Shown here: one piece after another, positions 21,411-30,076 of the stretch | Numbering within the stretch: position 1 is the stretch's first letter | Layout of the letters: each line of letters begins with the position of its first letter | Assembly (NCBI GenBank): GCA_016711405.1 | Contig: JADJSZ010000049.1 | Coordinates: 1-64,000 of the forward strand | Direction of reading: 5' to 3' | DNA length: 64,000 bases | Origin: Candidatus Hadersleviella danica | GTDB taxonomy: Bacteria; Chloroflexota; Anaerolineae; Promineifilales; Promineifilaceae | Program-made: the position numbers and the translations under genes | Notes under the pieces: generated by a model | Database searches by the model: none | Told to the model about the DNA's origin: nothing | What the model saw: only the letters and a program-made list of their open reading frames with translations

Positions 21411-22559
21411 TTACGGCCGCGCCATAATCCCCGCCAACAGGGCGGCGCGTTCGGCCAATTTGTCTATGTAGATAAATTCGTGGCGGGCATGAGCACCATC
21501 TCCCACCGCCCCGAGGCCATCCAGCGTGGCCGCAAATTCGCTGGTGAAGTTGCCATCGGAGCCGCCGCCTGCTTCAGCTTGCTCGAGTTCTAGCCCTAAC
21601 TCACGGCCGACTTCTTGCGCCAGCCGCCACAATTCTTGGTTGCGGGGGGTGCGCTCCAGCGGCGGCCGATTGATGCCGCCTTGGATGTCGAGGACGACGA
21701 TGGGCAAATTGGGCTTAATTTGGCGGATGGCCTCTTCGAGCGGCCGAACATCGGCCGTGCGGGGAACGCGCACATCTACTTCGATTTTTGCACTCGGGGG
21801 CGACCACATTCGGCCGTTCACCCCCTTCCACAGTGCCCACATTCACCGAAATACCCTGCTCTAAATCGTTGAGCGCGGCCAATTTTTGGATAACGTGGGA
21901 CATGGCGACGATGGCACTCGCTCCTCTATCGGGGTCTAGCCCCGCGTGGGCGGCCCAGCCGTAGGCGGTGATGTGGAATTGGCCGACTCCTTTGCGGGCA
22001 GTTTTTAGCTTGCCTTGGGCACCCAACGATGGCTCCACCACAAGAACGCGCTGGACTTGGGTGGCTAACTGGCGGATGCGAGTGACAGAATCGTGGCTTC
22101 CCGTCTCCTCGTCGCTGGTGATAAAGACGAGGGGAGCCACGGCTGGTTCTATCCCAAATTCGCGCAGGGCGCGTAGGGCAAAAATCATTTGGGTTAGCCC
22201 CGCTTTCATGTCATAGATGCCGGGGCCGCGCATGATGTTGCCTTGTTGCACAACGGGGATTTCGGCCAGTGTGCCGAGCGGCCAAACTGTATCACAGTGG
22301 CCAAGGAGGTTGTTTTGGGTTGGTGGGGGGCAGTACAGCCGGCCGGGCATATAACATGCCGCCGCTGGTTTTGCGAGGATGTATTGTACATCGTAGTCGA
22401 GCTGGCGCAACTGTTCGATGAGGATGGCTTGCACCTCTACCTGTGCTTCGAGGGACGCTGGTAGGGGATTCGGCCGTGACCAACTGCGTCCAGCAAGCTA
22501 GTCATGGCGGGCACATGGCTTTTGAGGTAGTCGTGGAGTTGGGCAATGAGTTGGCTCAT
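21411..22559 (-). CDS. M20-family metallopeptidase (CPG2/ArgE-like), frame-disrupted
   Basis: This di-zinc exopeptidase or deacylase has about 380 residues when frames are joined. It starts MSQLIAQLHDYLKSHVPAM at 22559. GHCDTVWPLG carries the first zinc His and the catalytic Asp. MRGPGIYDMKAGL supplies the bridging Asp, and TSDEETGSHDS the catalytic Glu pair. GWAAHAGLDPDRGASAI belongs to the lid/dimer domain, and GGGSDGNF with GDGAHARHEFI is the C-terminal zinc region. Shifts occur near 22,455 and 21,800. The closest pattern is glutamate carboxypeptidase-like M20A. The substrate is unknown. Confidence 0.85.
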
Positions 22560-22600
22560 GGATTTATTGTGGGCGGGGTGGGGGGAATTGTCAAGGGAAG

Positions 22601-22664
22601 GGGAGAGAGAAGAGAGGAGAGAGAAGAGAGTGCTTTTTACTTTTCACCTTTCACCTTTTACTCA
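22601..22664. repeat. AGAGAGAAG / TTTCACCTTT repeat
   Basis: GGAGAGAGAAGAGAGGAGAG on the left is followed by TTTTTACTTTTCACCTTTCA. It is a relative of 17,027 and lies between the diverging M20 and small membrane protein genes. Confidence 0.75.
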
Positions 22665-22720
22665 CATCTATGAGACTCCCCCCACAACTATCCCCGTCTC
22701 TCCCCTCTAGGTCTATGTGA

Positions 22721-22729
22721 TGATATAAT
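22721..22729 (+). promoter_or_regulatory. Extended -10 box giving a leaderless transcript
   Basis: TGATATAAT (extended -10, perfect TATAAT at 22724-22729) ends seven bases before the ATG at 22737. Transcription should therefore begin at or next to the start codon. Confidence 0.5.
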
Positions 22730-22736
22730 CAGAGCC

Positions 22737-23249
22737 ATGATGCAAACGGAGATGCTGAATGATGCGGCCGAACCAACGGCCGTGGTGGAACCAACAGCCG
22801 CGCAATTGGCACGGGTGGCGGCTTTGCGCCGCTTTAATTGGCTCTTTGTCTATGGCCCTTTGCTCGCCTTGGCCGTCGGTCTCATTGGGCTGATGGTGTG
22901 GCTGATTTGGGCGACGCTGGCTGGCCCCACGGCCGAAGGGGCACGGGTAGATGTCTCGGCCGTAGCTGACCTCATTATTATCGCCACCAGCTTGCCCATT
23001 ACCTTCGCCTGTTTGCTTTTGCCGGGGTTGGCCATTGGGCTGGCCGTGCATGATCGCGGCCGTGAAGTGAGCCGCATTGGTTGGCTCCAACAAAAATTGT
23101 GGTGGGTAGACAACAAAGTGGAGTGGGTGCGCGGGCAAACGGCCGAACACGCCCCCAAACTCACCCGCCCCATTGTAGCTGGCAACGGCTGGCTGGCCTT
23201 CTTCCGCTCGCTGGCTACCCGTTTATGGCATATCCTGACGGGAAAATAA
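22737..23249 (+). CDS. Two-TM membrane protein of unknown function
   Basis: This 170-residue protein is not assigned to a family. An N-terminal acidic, Ala/Glu-rich stretch (about 30 residues) precedes TM1 (LFVYGPLLALAVGLIGLMVWLIW) and TM2 (LIIIATSLPITFACLLLPGLAIGLAV). A basic, Trp-rich C-terminal tail follows (GWLQQKLWWVDNKVEWVRG). The pattern suggests an inner-membrane protein with both ends in the cytoplasm. It may be co-transcribed with the next small membrane protein 145 bp downstream. The start is favoured by a TATAAT box seven bases upstream. Confidence 0.65.
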   Translation: MMQTEMLNDAAEPTAVVEPTAAQLARVAALRRFNWLFVYGPLLALAVGLIGLMVWLIWATLAGPTAEGARVDVSAVADLIIIATSLPITFACLLLPGLAIGLAVHDRGREVSRIGWLQQKLWWVDNKVEWVRGQTAEHAPKLTRPIVAGNGWLAFFRSLATRLWHILTGK

Positions 23250-23393
23250 GGACTGGGGACAAAAAAGAGCATTTTTAGCAACTATTTAGGTACTTAAATT
23301 AGATTGTAGAGCTAGAGGAATACATTGTTGGCTGACCTGCTATGGGTTTTCCTCTCCCTCTATCTCCTCTCTCTATCTAAAATTGGAGGATTT

Positions 23394-23618
23394 ATGCAAG
23401 AAGAAACACAACAACAAATGAACTGGCGCACCAAATTCATCCTCATTGGTGGCATTTTGGGAGCCGTGGTCGGTTCGGCCACCGCCTATCTGATGGCACG
23501 CACGGCCGAAGAAAACCAAAGCGGCCCACCAGCTATCTCCACCAGCGATGCTGTTAAAGCGGCCGTGGCCGTCATCGGCACCGTGCGCGGCATTGCCGCC
23601 TTGGGGGATCGCAAATAA
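23394..23618 (+). CDS. Small membrane protein with glycine-rich TM helix
   Basis: This 74-residue protein has a hydrophilic N-terminus (MQEETQQQMNWRTK), one Gly/Ala-rich TM segment (FILIGGILGAVVGSATAYLMA) suited to helix packing, and a short Ala-rich tail. The start at 23394 has a good ribosome site (GGAGGATTT-ATG), which is rare in this window. The function is unknown. It follows the two-TM protein on the same strand and precedes a receiver-domain protein. Confidence 0.65.
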   Translation: MQEETQQQMNWRTKFILIGGILGAVVGSATAYLMARTAEENQSGPPAISTSDAVKAAVAVIGTVRGIAALGDRK

Positions 23619-23621
23619 AAC

Positions 23622-23700
23622 AGGTTACTCGTTCTTGGTTATTGGTTATTGGAGAACTTAAGTAACCATTAGCCACTAACCACTAACCACTAACCACTTC
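23622..23700. repeat. TTATTGG and CACTAAC tandem repeats
   Basis: TTGGTTATTGGTTATTGG is followed by AGCCACTAACCACTAACCAC. Two unit families stand next to each other, directly before the start of the receiver protein. Confidence 0.85.
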
Positions 23701-23702
23701 TT

Positions 23703-24074
23703 ATGACACGACTTCTTCTTTTAGACGACGAACGGGTAAACGGCGAACTGCTCAAACTCAGCTTAGAAATGGATGGCTACACCGTCACCCTGTGCCCCGG
23801 CCTGAGCCATGCACGGGCGGCCATCACGGCCGATGTTTCCGCCTTTATCATTGACCACTACCTTGGCCAAGGGGAAACAGGGCTGGAACTGCTCCAAGAA
23901 ATCCGCCAAGGGCAAACGGCCGCCGCCCCCGATTCATTCGTCATTGTCACCTCGGGCGACGACCGCCGCGAAGAAGAAGCATTGGCCAGCGGCGCCAATA
24001 TGTTCCTCCTCAAACCCTTCTCTCCCCTGAAATTGTCGGAATCTATTCACCAACATTTAGCAAGCAGTTCGTAA
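23703..24074 (+). CDS. Single-domain response regulator (receiver only)
   Basis: This 123-residue CheY-like receiver shows the acidic pair LLLDDE (Asp8/Asp9), the phospho-acceptor Asp51 in FIIDHYLG, Thr83 in VIVTSGDD, and Lys104 in LLKPFSP. There is no output domain, so it passes a signal by protein contact. No kinase is adjacent; the nearest ones are at 33-37 kb. The ATG follows the repeat by two bases and has no Shine-Dalgarno site. Confidence 0.9.
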   Translation: MTRLLLLDDERVNGELLKLSLEMDGYTVTLCPGLSHARAAITADVSAFIIDHYLGQGETGLELLQEIRQGQTAAAPDSFVIVTSGDDRREEEALASGANMFLLKPFSPLKLSESIHQHLASSS

Positions 24075-24148
24075 AAAGTAAGAAGTAAAAGGTGAAAGGT
24101 GAAAGGTGGTCGTGTATGTCCCACCTTTCACCTTTTTTATCTTTTACA
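24071..24148. repeat. GGTGAAA tandem repeat hairpin
   Basis: GTAAAAGGTGAAAGGTGAAA on the left faces CCACCTTTCACCTTTTTTATC on the right, with a loop of about 13 nt. It starts at the receiver stop codon and ends 22 nt before the methyltransferase start. Confidence 0.9.
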
Positions 24149-24169
24149 GGGTACACAACAGCAAAACTT

Positions 24170-25371
24170 ATGCACCAAACAACTGGTATTTTACACTTGC
24201 GTCGTGGGCGCGAAAAACCTGTCGTCAATCGCCACCCTTGGGTTTTCTCGGGAGCCATTCACCGTGTCGAAGGCACGCCCCAAGCGGGCGAACTGGTAGA
24301 TGTGCTGGATTCATCTGGCCGTTGGCTGGCCACCGCCTATTTCAACCAAAACTCCCAAATTCGGGGGCGCATTCTAAGCTGGCAAGAAGGGGAGCAGATA
24401 GATGAAGGCTTTTGGCGGCGCAAGCTCGAGCGGGCCATCCTCGGCCGTCAACTTCTCCCCCTCCACCCCCACACCGATGCCTACCGCGTGGTCAACACCG
24501 AAGCGGACGGCGTGCCCGGCCTCATCGTAGACAAATACGGCGATTACCTCGTCCTGCAAGCCATGACCCTCGGCATAGACCTGCGCAAGCAAGAGTTGGC
24601 CAATCTTCTGCAAGAGATGCTCCAACCCAAAGGCATCATCGAACGGTCGCAAGGGCTGATGCGCCGCAAAGAAGGGTTGCAAGACGTGGCTGCCATCCTG
24701 ACAGGCGAAGCTCCCCCCGAACTTATCACCATCCACGAAAACGGCTTCCCTTTTAGCGTCAACTTGCTCGATGGCCAAAGACGGGCTTTTATCTCGACCA
24801 GCGCGAAAACCGCGCCATTTTGGGGCAACCCCACATTATGGCGGGCAAAGAAGTGCTCAATATGTTCGCCTACACAGGTGGCTTCGCCGTCTATGGGGCG
24901 GTGGCGGGCAAAAGCATCATCAATGTGGATGTTTCGGCCGAGGCATTGACGATGGCCGAGCATAACATGCTCACGGCCGTGGGTGAACGGCCGCAAGACG
25001 AATACCTCCTCGGCGATGCCTTTGCCGTGTTGCGCGAATACCGCGACACGGGGCGGCAATTCGATGTGGTCATCCTCGACCCCCCCAAATTTGTGCAAAC
25101 CTCGCAGGAAATAGACCGCGCCACGCGGGGTTACAAAGATATCAATTGGTTGGGAATGCGCATTTTGCGCCCCGGTGGTATTTTGGCTACCTTCTCCTGC
25201 TCGGGTCTCGTCAGTGCCGATTTATTCCAAAAGGTGGTCTTTGGCGCGGCCGTGGATGCTGGGCGAGATGTGCAAATCTTGCAACACCTGTGGCAATCGG
25301 CCGACCATCCCATCGCCCTCACCGTTCCCGAATCCGCCTATCTCAAGGGCTTCCTCTGCCGGGTTTGGTAA
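24170..25371 (+). CDS. rlmI: Class I rRNA (cytosine-C5) methyltransferase, RlmI-like (one frameshift)
   Basis: This protein of about 400 residues has an N-terminal PUA domain (LHLRRGREKPVVNRHPWVFSGAI), a central domain and a SAM-binding Rossmann fold. The fold shows VLNMFAYTGGFAVYGA (motif I), VDVSAEAL (motif II), VVILDPPKFV (motif IV) and TFSCSG, whose Cys is the expected catalytic residue. Homologues methylate C1962 of 23S rRNA. One A is missing near 24,776 (DGQ-KTGFYLDQRENRAILG), the only shift. The ATG at 24170 opens the PUA motif. Confidence 0.87.
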
Positions 25372-25373
25372 GA

Positions 25374-25456
25374 AAGATAGAGACAGGAGATAGAGATAGA
25401 GGAAACGTGGTCGTTTGACCAACCAAGAGGCCCTCTATCTCTATCTCTACACTCTA
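25374..25456. repeat. GATAGA tandem repeat hairpin
   Basis: GATAGAGACAGGAGATAGAG on the left faces CCTCTATCTCTATCTCTACA on the right, between the converging methyltransferase and zinc-ribbon genes. Same family as 7,964 and 61,744. Confidence 0.9.
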
Positions 25457-25459
25457 CCT

Positions 25460-25843
25460 TTACTCGCCTAAGTCGCGCAGGGCGCGGTAAAGCACCCACA
25501 CGACAATGGCCACGAAGACGAGGGGCACGACATAGCGGAGGAGCAATGCGCCAATCCCGCCCGCACGGGTGAGCAGGAACATGAGGGTGAGACCGAGTAG
25601 GAGCCAGACCCACCACGGCCAGCCACCCACAGCCGCTGTCGGCCTTTGATACTGCTTTTCCTCCTGCCCCGGCGACAACAAACGCTGGTCTAGCGACCAA
25701 ACCGCCTCACACTGTTGGCACTGGTAATAGCTAGAGGGCAGTCGCCCGGCCACCTCTTCTTCCACTTCCATGCGCTTGAAAATTGGCCCCCCGCACAGGG
25801 TACAATCAAAACCTGAATCTTCCCATCGTGTGTTGTTGCTCAT
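25460..25843 (-). CDS. Zinc-ribbon membrane protein of unknown function
   Basis: This protein has about 128 residues. The N-terminal half is a zinc ribbon with CTLC (residues ~14-17) and CQQC (~41-44). The C-terminal half has two TM helices (WWVWLLLGLTLMFLLT and LLLRYVVPLVFVAIVVWVLY). The start at 25843 was chosen because the ribbon follows closely and the upstream frame is low-complexity. Ribbon-plus-TM proteins often act as membrane adaptors, but nothing here shows a partner. Confidence 0.7.
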   Translation of the reverse strand: MSNNTRWEDSGFDCTLCGGPIFKRMEVEEEVAGRLPSSYYQCQQCEAVWSLDQRLLSPGQEEKQYQRPTAAVGGWPWWVWLLLGLTLMFLLTRAGGIGALLLRYVVPLVFVAIVVWVLYRALRDLGE

Positions 25844-25914
25844 AGGGGGTATTATAAAGCATGGGGAGGAAGAGGGTAAGAGATTAAAACTTCTCCCCCT
25901 CTCCCCTGCTCCCC

Positions 25915-27094
25915 CTACGCCGTCTCGGCCGTGCTGTGCCACAACAGCAATTCGTGGCAGGAGATGACAATGACGGCCGTCGCTACCACAAATGGGGCGA
26001 TGAGCGATAAATCCCATCGAGCCACCAACACCCCCGCCAAAGCGGGCAACAAGGCAATGCCAATGCCGCCCGCCCCCACCTGATACCCAATCGCATGGGC
26101 GGCGCGTTGATAACCCACCCGCGCCGGTGTGAGCGAAACAAGCGTGGGGAAGATGGGTGCGAGTGCGCCACCAATCAGAACCATGCCCGCCAAACTAAGC
26201 AGGTTGCTCCACGGTTGCCACATGAGCAATGCCCCCGCCAAGGCCACCGCCAAACAGATGCGCACCAACCGCACGGGGCCGAGCCAGCCCGCCATCGCCC
26301 CCAACACAAAACGGCCGAGGGTGAACACCCCCAAAACAGCCCTGTCCACCAAATAGCGGCCGTAGTGGCCACCATGCGCGATTCGGTGTAATAGGTGTAG
26401 CCCCATTGGGCGGGGGTTACTTCGAGGCCGCCGTAGAAGAAGAAGAGGGTGATGCTAATCCAGACGATAGGCATCCGCAAAACGACACGGCCGCGCACGG
26501 CTGGCTGAGAAGAGTTGGCCAGCGGGTTCGGCCGCCCGCCGCCACACATGGCGTGTTTGCCACAGCACCACCGCCACGACCAATTTGGCCACCCCCACCA
26601 CCCAATAAGCGACCCGCCAATCCTGTTGCAACTCAAACAGCAAGCGCATCAACAAGGGGCCAAGGTGGCCCCAACCCCTAACAGGCGTGGAGCCAATTCA
26701 TGGTGCGGGGCTGTGGTGTTCGGCAACATAGGTATTAATGGCCGAATCTACCAGCCATCGCCCGCCCCCGTCACCAACCCCAGGGCGACCATCACCGCCA
26801 ACTGGGGGCAAAGCCATAGCCGAGGAAGCCGAGCGCATCGAAGACGGCCGCGCCCAGCAACGTGGCCCCCATGCCCCAGCGGTTCAGGAAGCGGCCGTTG
26901 TTCAGCCCGGCCGCCATGCTCCCCACCGTGCCCGCCAGCAATAGCGCCCCCAGCGCATCCTGCCCCAAACCAAACTCATCCCGTATACTCGGCCAAACCA
27001 CCCCGCCCAACCCGCCGGGGAGGCCCAAAATGATAAACGTGCCAAAGGCTATCAGCACAGGATACAAACGTTCATTTTTCTTTTGCGATGACAT
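25915..27094 (-). CDS. MFS transporter, frame-disrupted
   Basis: This is a twelve-helix carrier gene of about 390 codons that can be read only in pieces. The N-terminus is MSSQKKNERLYPVLIAFGTFIILGL with TM1, then LGALLLAGTVGSMAAGL and the TM2-3 loop NRWGMGATLLGAAVFDALG. The middle is scattered over frames. The C-terminal part (26406-25915) has clean helices (GRFVLGAMAGWLGPVRLVRI, LLSLAGMVLIGGALAPIFPTL, GGIGIALLPALAGVLVA). At least four shifts are needed. The arrangement resembles FucP/fosmidomycin-type carriers. The substrate is unknown. Confidence 0.7.
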
Positions 27095-27243
27095 AGTTCT
27101 GCTAAATTGTGGTCATACAATGGTAATTGGTCGTCTTTCATGGTAATTATGGATGACAATTGAATTCCTATCGAATTATCACCCTCAAAACGAGGAGGTA
27201 TTTTTCATGTGAGGGAAATTGATGGATAGATGAGTCTTTTTTA

Positions 27244-27300
27244 GACACGAATTTCACGAATGAAGTTTGGAAAATTGGTGTCATTCGTGAAATTCGTGTC
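27244..27300. repeat. 20-bp inverted repeat (GACACGAATTTCACGAATGA)
   Basis: Perfect 20-nt arms (27244-27263 and 27281-27300) surround a 17-nt loop, 65 bp before the antiporter start. The arm is itself a partial tandem of TTTCACGAA. It may be a hairpin of the window-wide repeat family. Confidence 0.9.
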
Positions 27301-27364
27301 CAGTTTTCTCTCTCTTTTAATTGAGATGACACACTCCGAAAATTAACACCACAAGGAGATAACC

Positions 27365-29335
27365 ATGGGTATAGCGGCCGATATTGCCATCATTCTCGTT
27401 GCCGCCCTGATTGGCGGGCTAATCGCCCAACAATTGCGGCAACCACTTATTTTAGGGTACATCTTGGCGGGGATTGTCGTTGGCCCCTACACGGGCGGCA
27501 TTACCATCAGCAACATTCACGACATAGAACTGCTGGCTGAAATTGGGGTGGGACTGTTGCTCTTCGCCTTAGGTTTGGAGTTTTCGCTCAAAGAGCTAAA
27601 TCCCGTGCGGATGATTGCGCTCATCGGCACGCCCATCCAGATTTTGCTCACCATTGCCTTTGGCTCGGGCATCGGCTATTTTCTGGGGTGGAGTTGGGTC
27701 GAGGCTGTGTGGTTTGGGGGCATGATTTCTGTCTCCAGCACGATGGTTATCCTCAAAACGTTGATGAACCAAGGGCGCGTGGGGACGCTTTCGAGCCGGG
27801 TGATGATTGGCATGTTGATTGTGCAAGATTTGGCGGTGGTGCCGCTGATGATTATCTTGCCCCAACTGAACAATCCTGAAGCGGGGTTGGGGGTGTTGGG
27901 ATGGGCGGCCGTCAAAGCGGCCTTCTTCCTCTTCCTGATGATATTTGTCGGCACACGGCTCATGCCCCGCCTGATGGGGGCGATTGCCCGCTGGAACTCG
28001 CGGGAGCTATTCCTGTTAGCCATCACCGCCATTGGCTTGGGCATTGGCTACGCCACCTTTTTGTTTGGCCTCTCGTTCGCCTTTGGCGCATTTGTGGCGG
28101 GCATGGTTCTGAGCGAATCAGACCACAGCCACCAAGCCCTGAGCAACATCACCCCCCTGCGCGACTTGTTTGGCTTGCTCTTTTTTGCCTCGGTGGGCAT
28201 GTTGCTTGACCCCGCCTTTTTCCTCGAGCATGTGTGGCTCGTCCTCGGCGTTTCGGGCTTAATCATTCTGGGCAAAGGGGGGCTATTCACGTTGCTCAGT
28301 CGGCTTTTCGGCTATTTCAATGTGGTGCCCTTGGCCGTGGGGCTGACCATGTTCCAAGTGGGTGAGTTTTCGTTTGTGCTGGCACGGGTTGGTTTGGCTA
28401 CCAACTCGATTAGCCCCGATTTATATGCCCTGACCCTGACGACGGCCATTGTGACCATGTTGGTCACGCCTGTGCTCTCGAATTTGGTCACGCCGCTCTA
28501 CAGTTTGCGCCAGCGGTTGTTCCAACGGGAAGTGGTACAAACAATTAATTTGCCTGAGGAGGGGTTGGATGGGCACATTGTCATTGCGGGGAGCGGCCGT
28601 GTCGGCCGCCATATCGCCCTCGTCCTCCAGCGGCTCCAACTCCCCTTTGTGATGATAGACGCAGATTATCGGCGGGTGGAGGAGGCCAAGCAGGCGGGTT
28701 TGCCCATTATCTTTGGCGATGCCAGCGAACCCGTCGTGCTGGAAGCGGCGGCCGTGCCCCATGCCCGCCTCGTGCTGATAACCACCCCAGCCGTGTTGGT
28801 CGCCCAAGTCATTGTGGATTACGTGCGCCAGCTCAACCCCACCGTGCATATCGTCGCCCGCGCTTCGGGTATTGAGCAGATGCAACTGCTCCACGAACAT
28901 GGGGTGTATGAGGTGGTGCAACCCGAATTTGAGGCGAGTTTGGAGATGATGCGCCAAGCCCTGCTCCATCTCAATATCCCCTCCACCACCATTCACCAGT
29001 ACACCGATGCAGTGCGGCAAGAGATTTATGCCCCGCTCTACGAAGCGCAAACGAGCTATTACGCCCTCACCCAACTGAACCAAGCGGCGCGGTTGCTGGA
29101 GGTGGATTGGGTGGCGTTGGGGGAGAATAGCCCGCTGGTCGGCCGTGCCATTGCCGAGTTACACATCCGCACCCACACAGGCGTTTCCGTGGTGGGGGTC
29201 ATGCGCGGGGGCGGTTTTGAGGCCAATCCGCCCATCACGGCTCCTTTCGAGCAAGGGGATGTGTTGGCCATTATGGGCAACCATGAGCAAGTTGAGCGGT
29301 TTGAGGCATGGGCACACGGCCGTTCTTCGCTATAA
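27365..29335 (+). CDS. CPA2-type monovalent cation:proton antiporter with TrkA domains (KefB-like)
   Basis: This protein has 656 residues. About twelve N-terminal TM helices carry typical CPA2 motifs (LRQPLILGYILAGIVVGP, LLLFALGLEFSLKEL, LFFASVGMLLDP). The cytoplasmic RCK/TrkA-N Rossmann domain shows HIVIAGSGRVGRHIALVL and IIFGDAS (residues ~400-540). A TrkA-C domain (~560-650) includes RAIAELHIRTHTGVSVVGV. It exchanges K+ or Na+ for H+ under nucleotide control. The start has a good ribosome site (AAGGAGATAACC-ATG). The frame is intact over nearly 2 kb. Confidence 0.92.
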   Translation: MGIAADIAIILVAALIGGLIAQQLRQPLILGYILAGIVVGPYTGGITISNIHDIELLAEIGVGLLLFALGLEFSLKELNPVRMIALIGTPIQILLTIAFGSGIGYFLGWSWVEAVWFGGMISVSSTMVILKTLMNQGRVGTLSSRVMIGMLIVQDLAVVPLMIILPQLNNPEAGLGVLGWAAVKAAFFLFLMIFVGTRLMPRLMGAIARWNSRELFLLAITAIGLGIGYATFLFGLSFAFGAFVAGMVLSESDHSHQALSNITPLRDLFGLLFFASVGMLLDPAFFLEHVWLVLGVSGLIILGKGGLFTLLSRLFGYFNVVPLAVGLTMFQVGEFSFVLARVGLATNSISPDLYALTLTTAIVTMLVTPVLSNLVTPLYSLRQRLFQREVVQTINLPEEGLDGHIVIAGSGRVGRHIALVLQRLQLPFVMIDADYRRVEEAKQAGLPIIFGDASEPVVLEAAAVPHARLVLITTPAVLVAQVIVDYVRQLNPTVHIVARASGIEQMQLLHEHGVYEVVQPEFEASLEMMRQALLHLNIPSTTIHQYTDAVRQEIYAPLYEAQTSYYALTQLNQAARLLEVDWVALGENSPLVGRAIAELHIRTHTGVSVVGVMRGGGFEANPPITAPFEQGDVLAIMGNHEQVERFEAWAHGRSSL

Positions 29336-29360
29336 TCCTGCGCGGGGCTGGGGGTATATA

Positions 29361-29441
29361 ATATGGGTGTATTGGTGTATTGGTCTATTCAAATACACCA
29401 GTAGACCAAATAAACCAATACACGAATAAACCAATAAACAA
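29361..29441. repeat. GTATTGGT / CCAATACA tandem repeat hairpin
   Basis: GGTGTATTGGTGTATTGGTC on the left faces CACCAGTAGACCAAATAAAC and CCAATACACG on the right. Same family as 15,568 and 63,697. Confidence 0.85.
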
Positions 29442-29455
29442 ACTCGGAGAAGTAC

Positions 29456-29881
29456 ATGACGCGACGCGAAAAGATTTTTGTTGGCCTGTATGGGACGTAT
29501 GAAGTTCTGCTCAACGTTGGGTCGGGGAGCTTTATGCTGTTGGCTCCCGTGGCCTTTTTGCAACAGTACGCCCCCTTGGCCAGCACGGCCGAAATCAGCA
29601 CCGATTTGGCGCAAATGTTGGTGCGCTCCTTCGGCATGATGGTTGTCACCCTCGGACTGGCCCAATTGCCTGCCATCCGGCTGGGGAGCCAAACGGTGCG
29701 CCGCTGGCTGATTGTGGCACTCTTGCTGGGTGATATTGTCCACTTTGCGGTGAGTTGGCCCTATTTTGCGGCCTATGGGGTGTGGAATTTCGGCTCCATC
29801 TTTAATTTTGGCAACACGATTGGGCTGGCGCTCTCCCGCACCTACTTTTTGCTGGCGGGCATCCCTCAAAAACGGCGGTAG
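29456..29881 (+). CDS. Four-TM membrane protein of unknown function
   Basis: This 141-residue hydrophobic protein has four predicted helices (FVGLYGTYEVLLNVGSGSFMLL, VRSFGMMVVTLGLAQLP, WLIVALLLGDIVHFAVSWPYF, FGNTIGLALSRTYFLLAG). There are no conserved polar motifs I can tie to a known family. The start has a plausible ribosome site (CGGAGAAGTAC-ATG). It follows the antiporter on the same strand but is separated by a repeat hairpin. Confidence 0.7.
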   Translation: MTRREKIFVGLYGTYEVLLNVGSGSFMLLAPVAFLQQYAPLASTAEISTDLAQMLVRSFGMMVVTLGLAQLPAIRLGSQTVRRWLIVALLLGDIVHFAVSWPYFAAYGVWNFGSIFNFGNTIGLALSRTYFLLAGIPQKRR

Positions 29882-29885
29882 GGGG

Positions 29886-29918
29886 AGACTGGGGACTTAG
29901 GACTTGGGACTTGGGGGA
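29886..29918. repeat. GGACTTG heptamer repeat
   Basis: GACTGGGGACTTAGGACTTG is followed by one more GGACTTGG unit, directly after the stop codon of the four-TM protein. Confidence 0.75.
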
Positions 29919-29938
29919 GACGTGCTTTATCTGAATTA

Positions 29939-29980
29939 AAAAAGGTGCGGACTAATCAAGCGATTAGTCCGCACCTTTTT
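29939..29980. terminator. Bidirectional intrinsic terminator
   Basis: AAAAAGGTGCGGACTAATC pairs perfectly with GATTAGTCCGCACCTTTTT across a 4-nt loop, with A- and T-runs at either end. It separates the converging four-TM and polyprenyl synthase genes. Confidence 0.92.
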
Positions 29981-29983
29981 GCA

Positions 29984-30027
29984 AACGATTGGGCAATCGT
30001 TCGTCAACGAATGGGCAATCGTTTGCC
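29984..30027. repeat. 22-bp tandem duplication with palindromic ends
   Basis: Two 22-bp units (AACGATTGGGCAATCGTTCG... and AACGAATGGGCAATCGTTTG...) stand directly beside the terminator. The ends also form an inverted repeat (CAAACGATTG at 29982-29991, CAATCGTTTG at 30016-30025). Confidence 0.75.
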
Positions 30028-30076
30028 AACGAAAGCGCATCTGTTTTGCCCCAGAGGCGGATTACCCATTGAAGGC

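Noticed and set aside
13330..23291. Shared 14-mer GCAACTATTTAGGT at 13330 and 23278
   Set aside because: It is a single match with no inverted ends or direct repeats, which could be chance or an old remnant; not enough to call an element.
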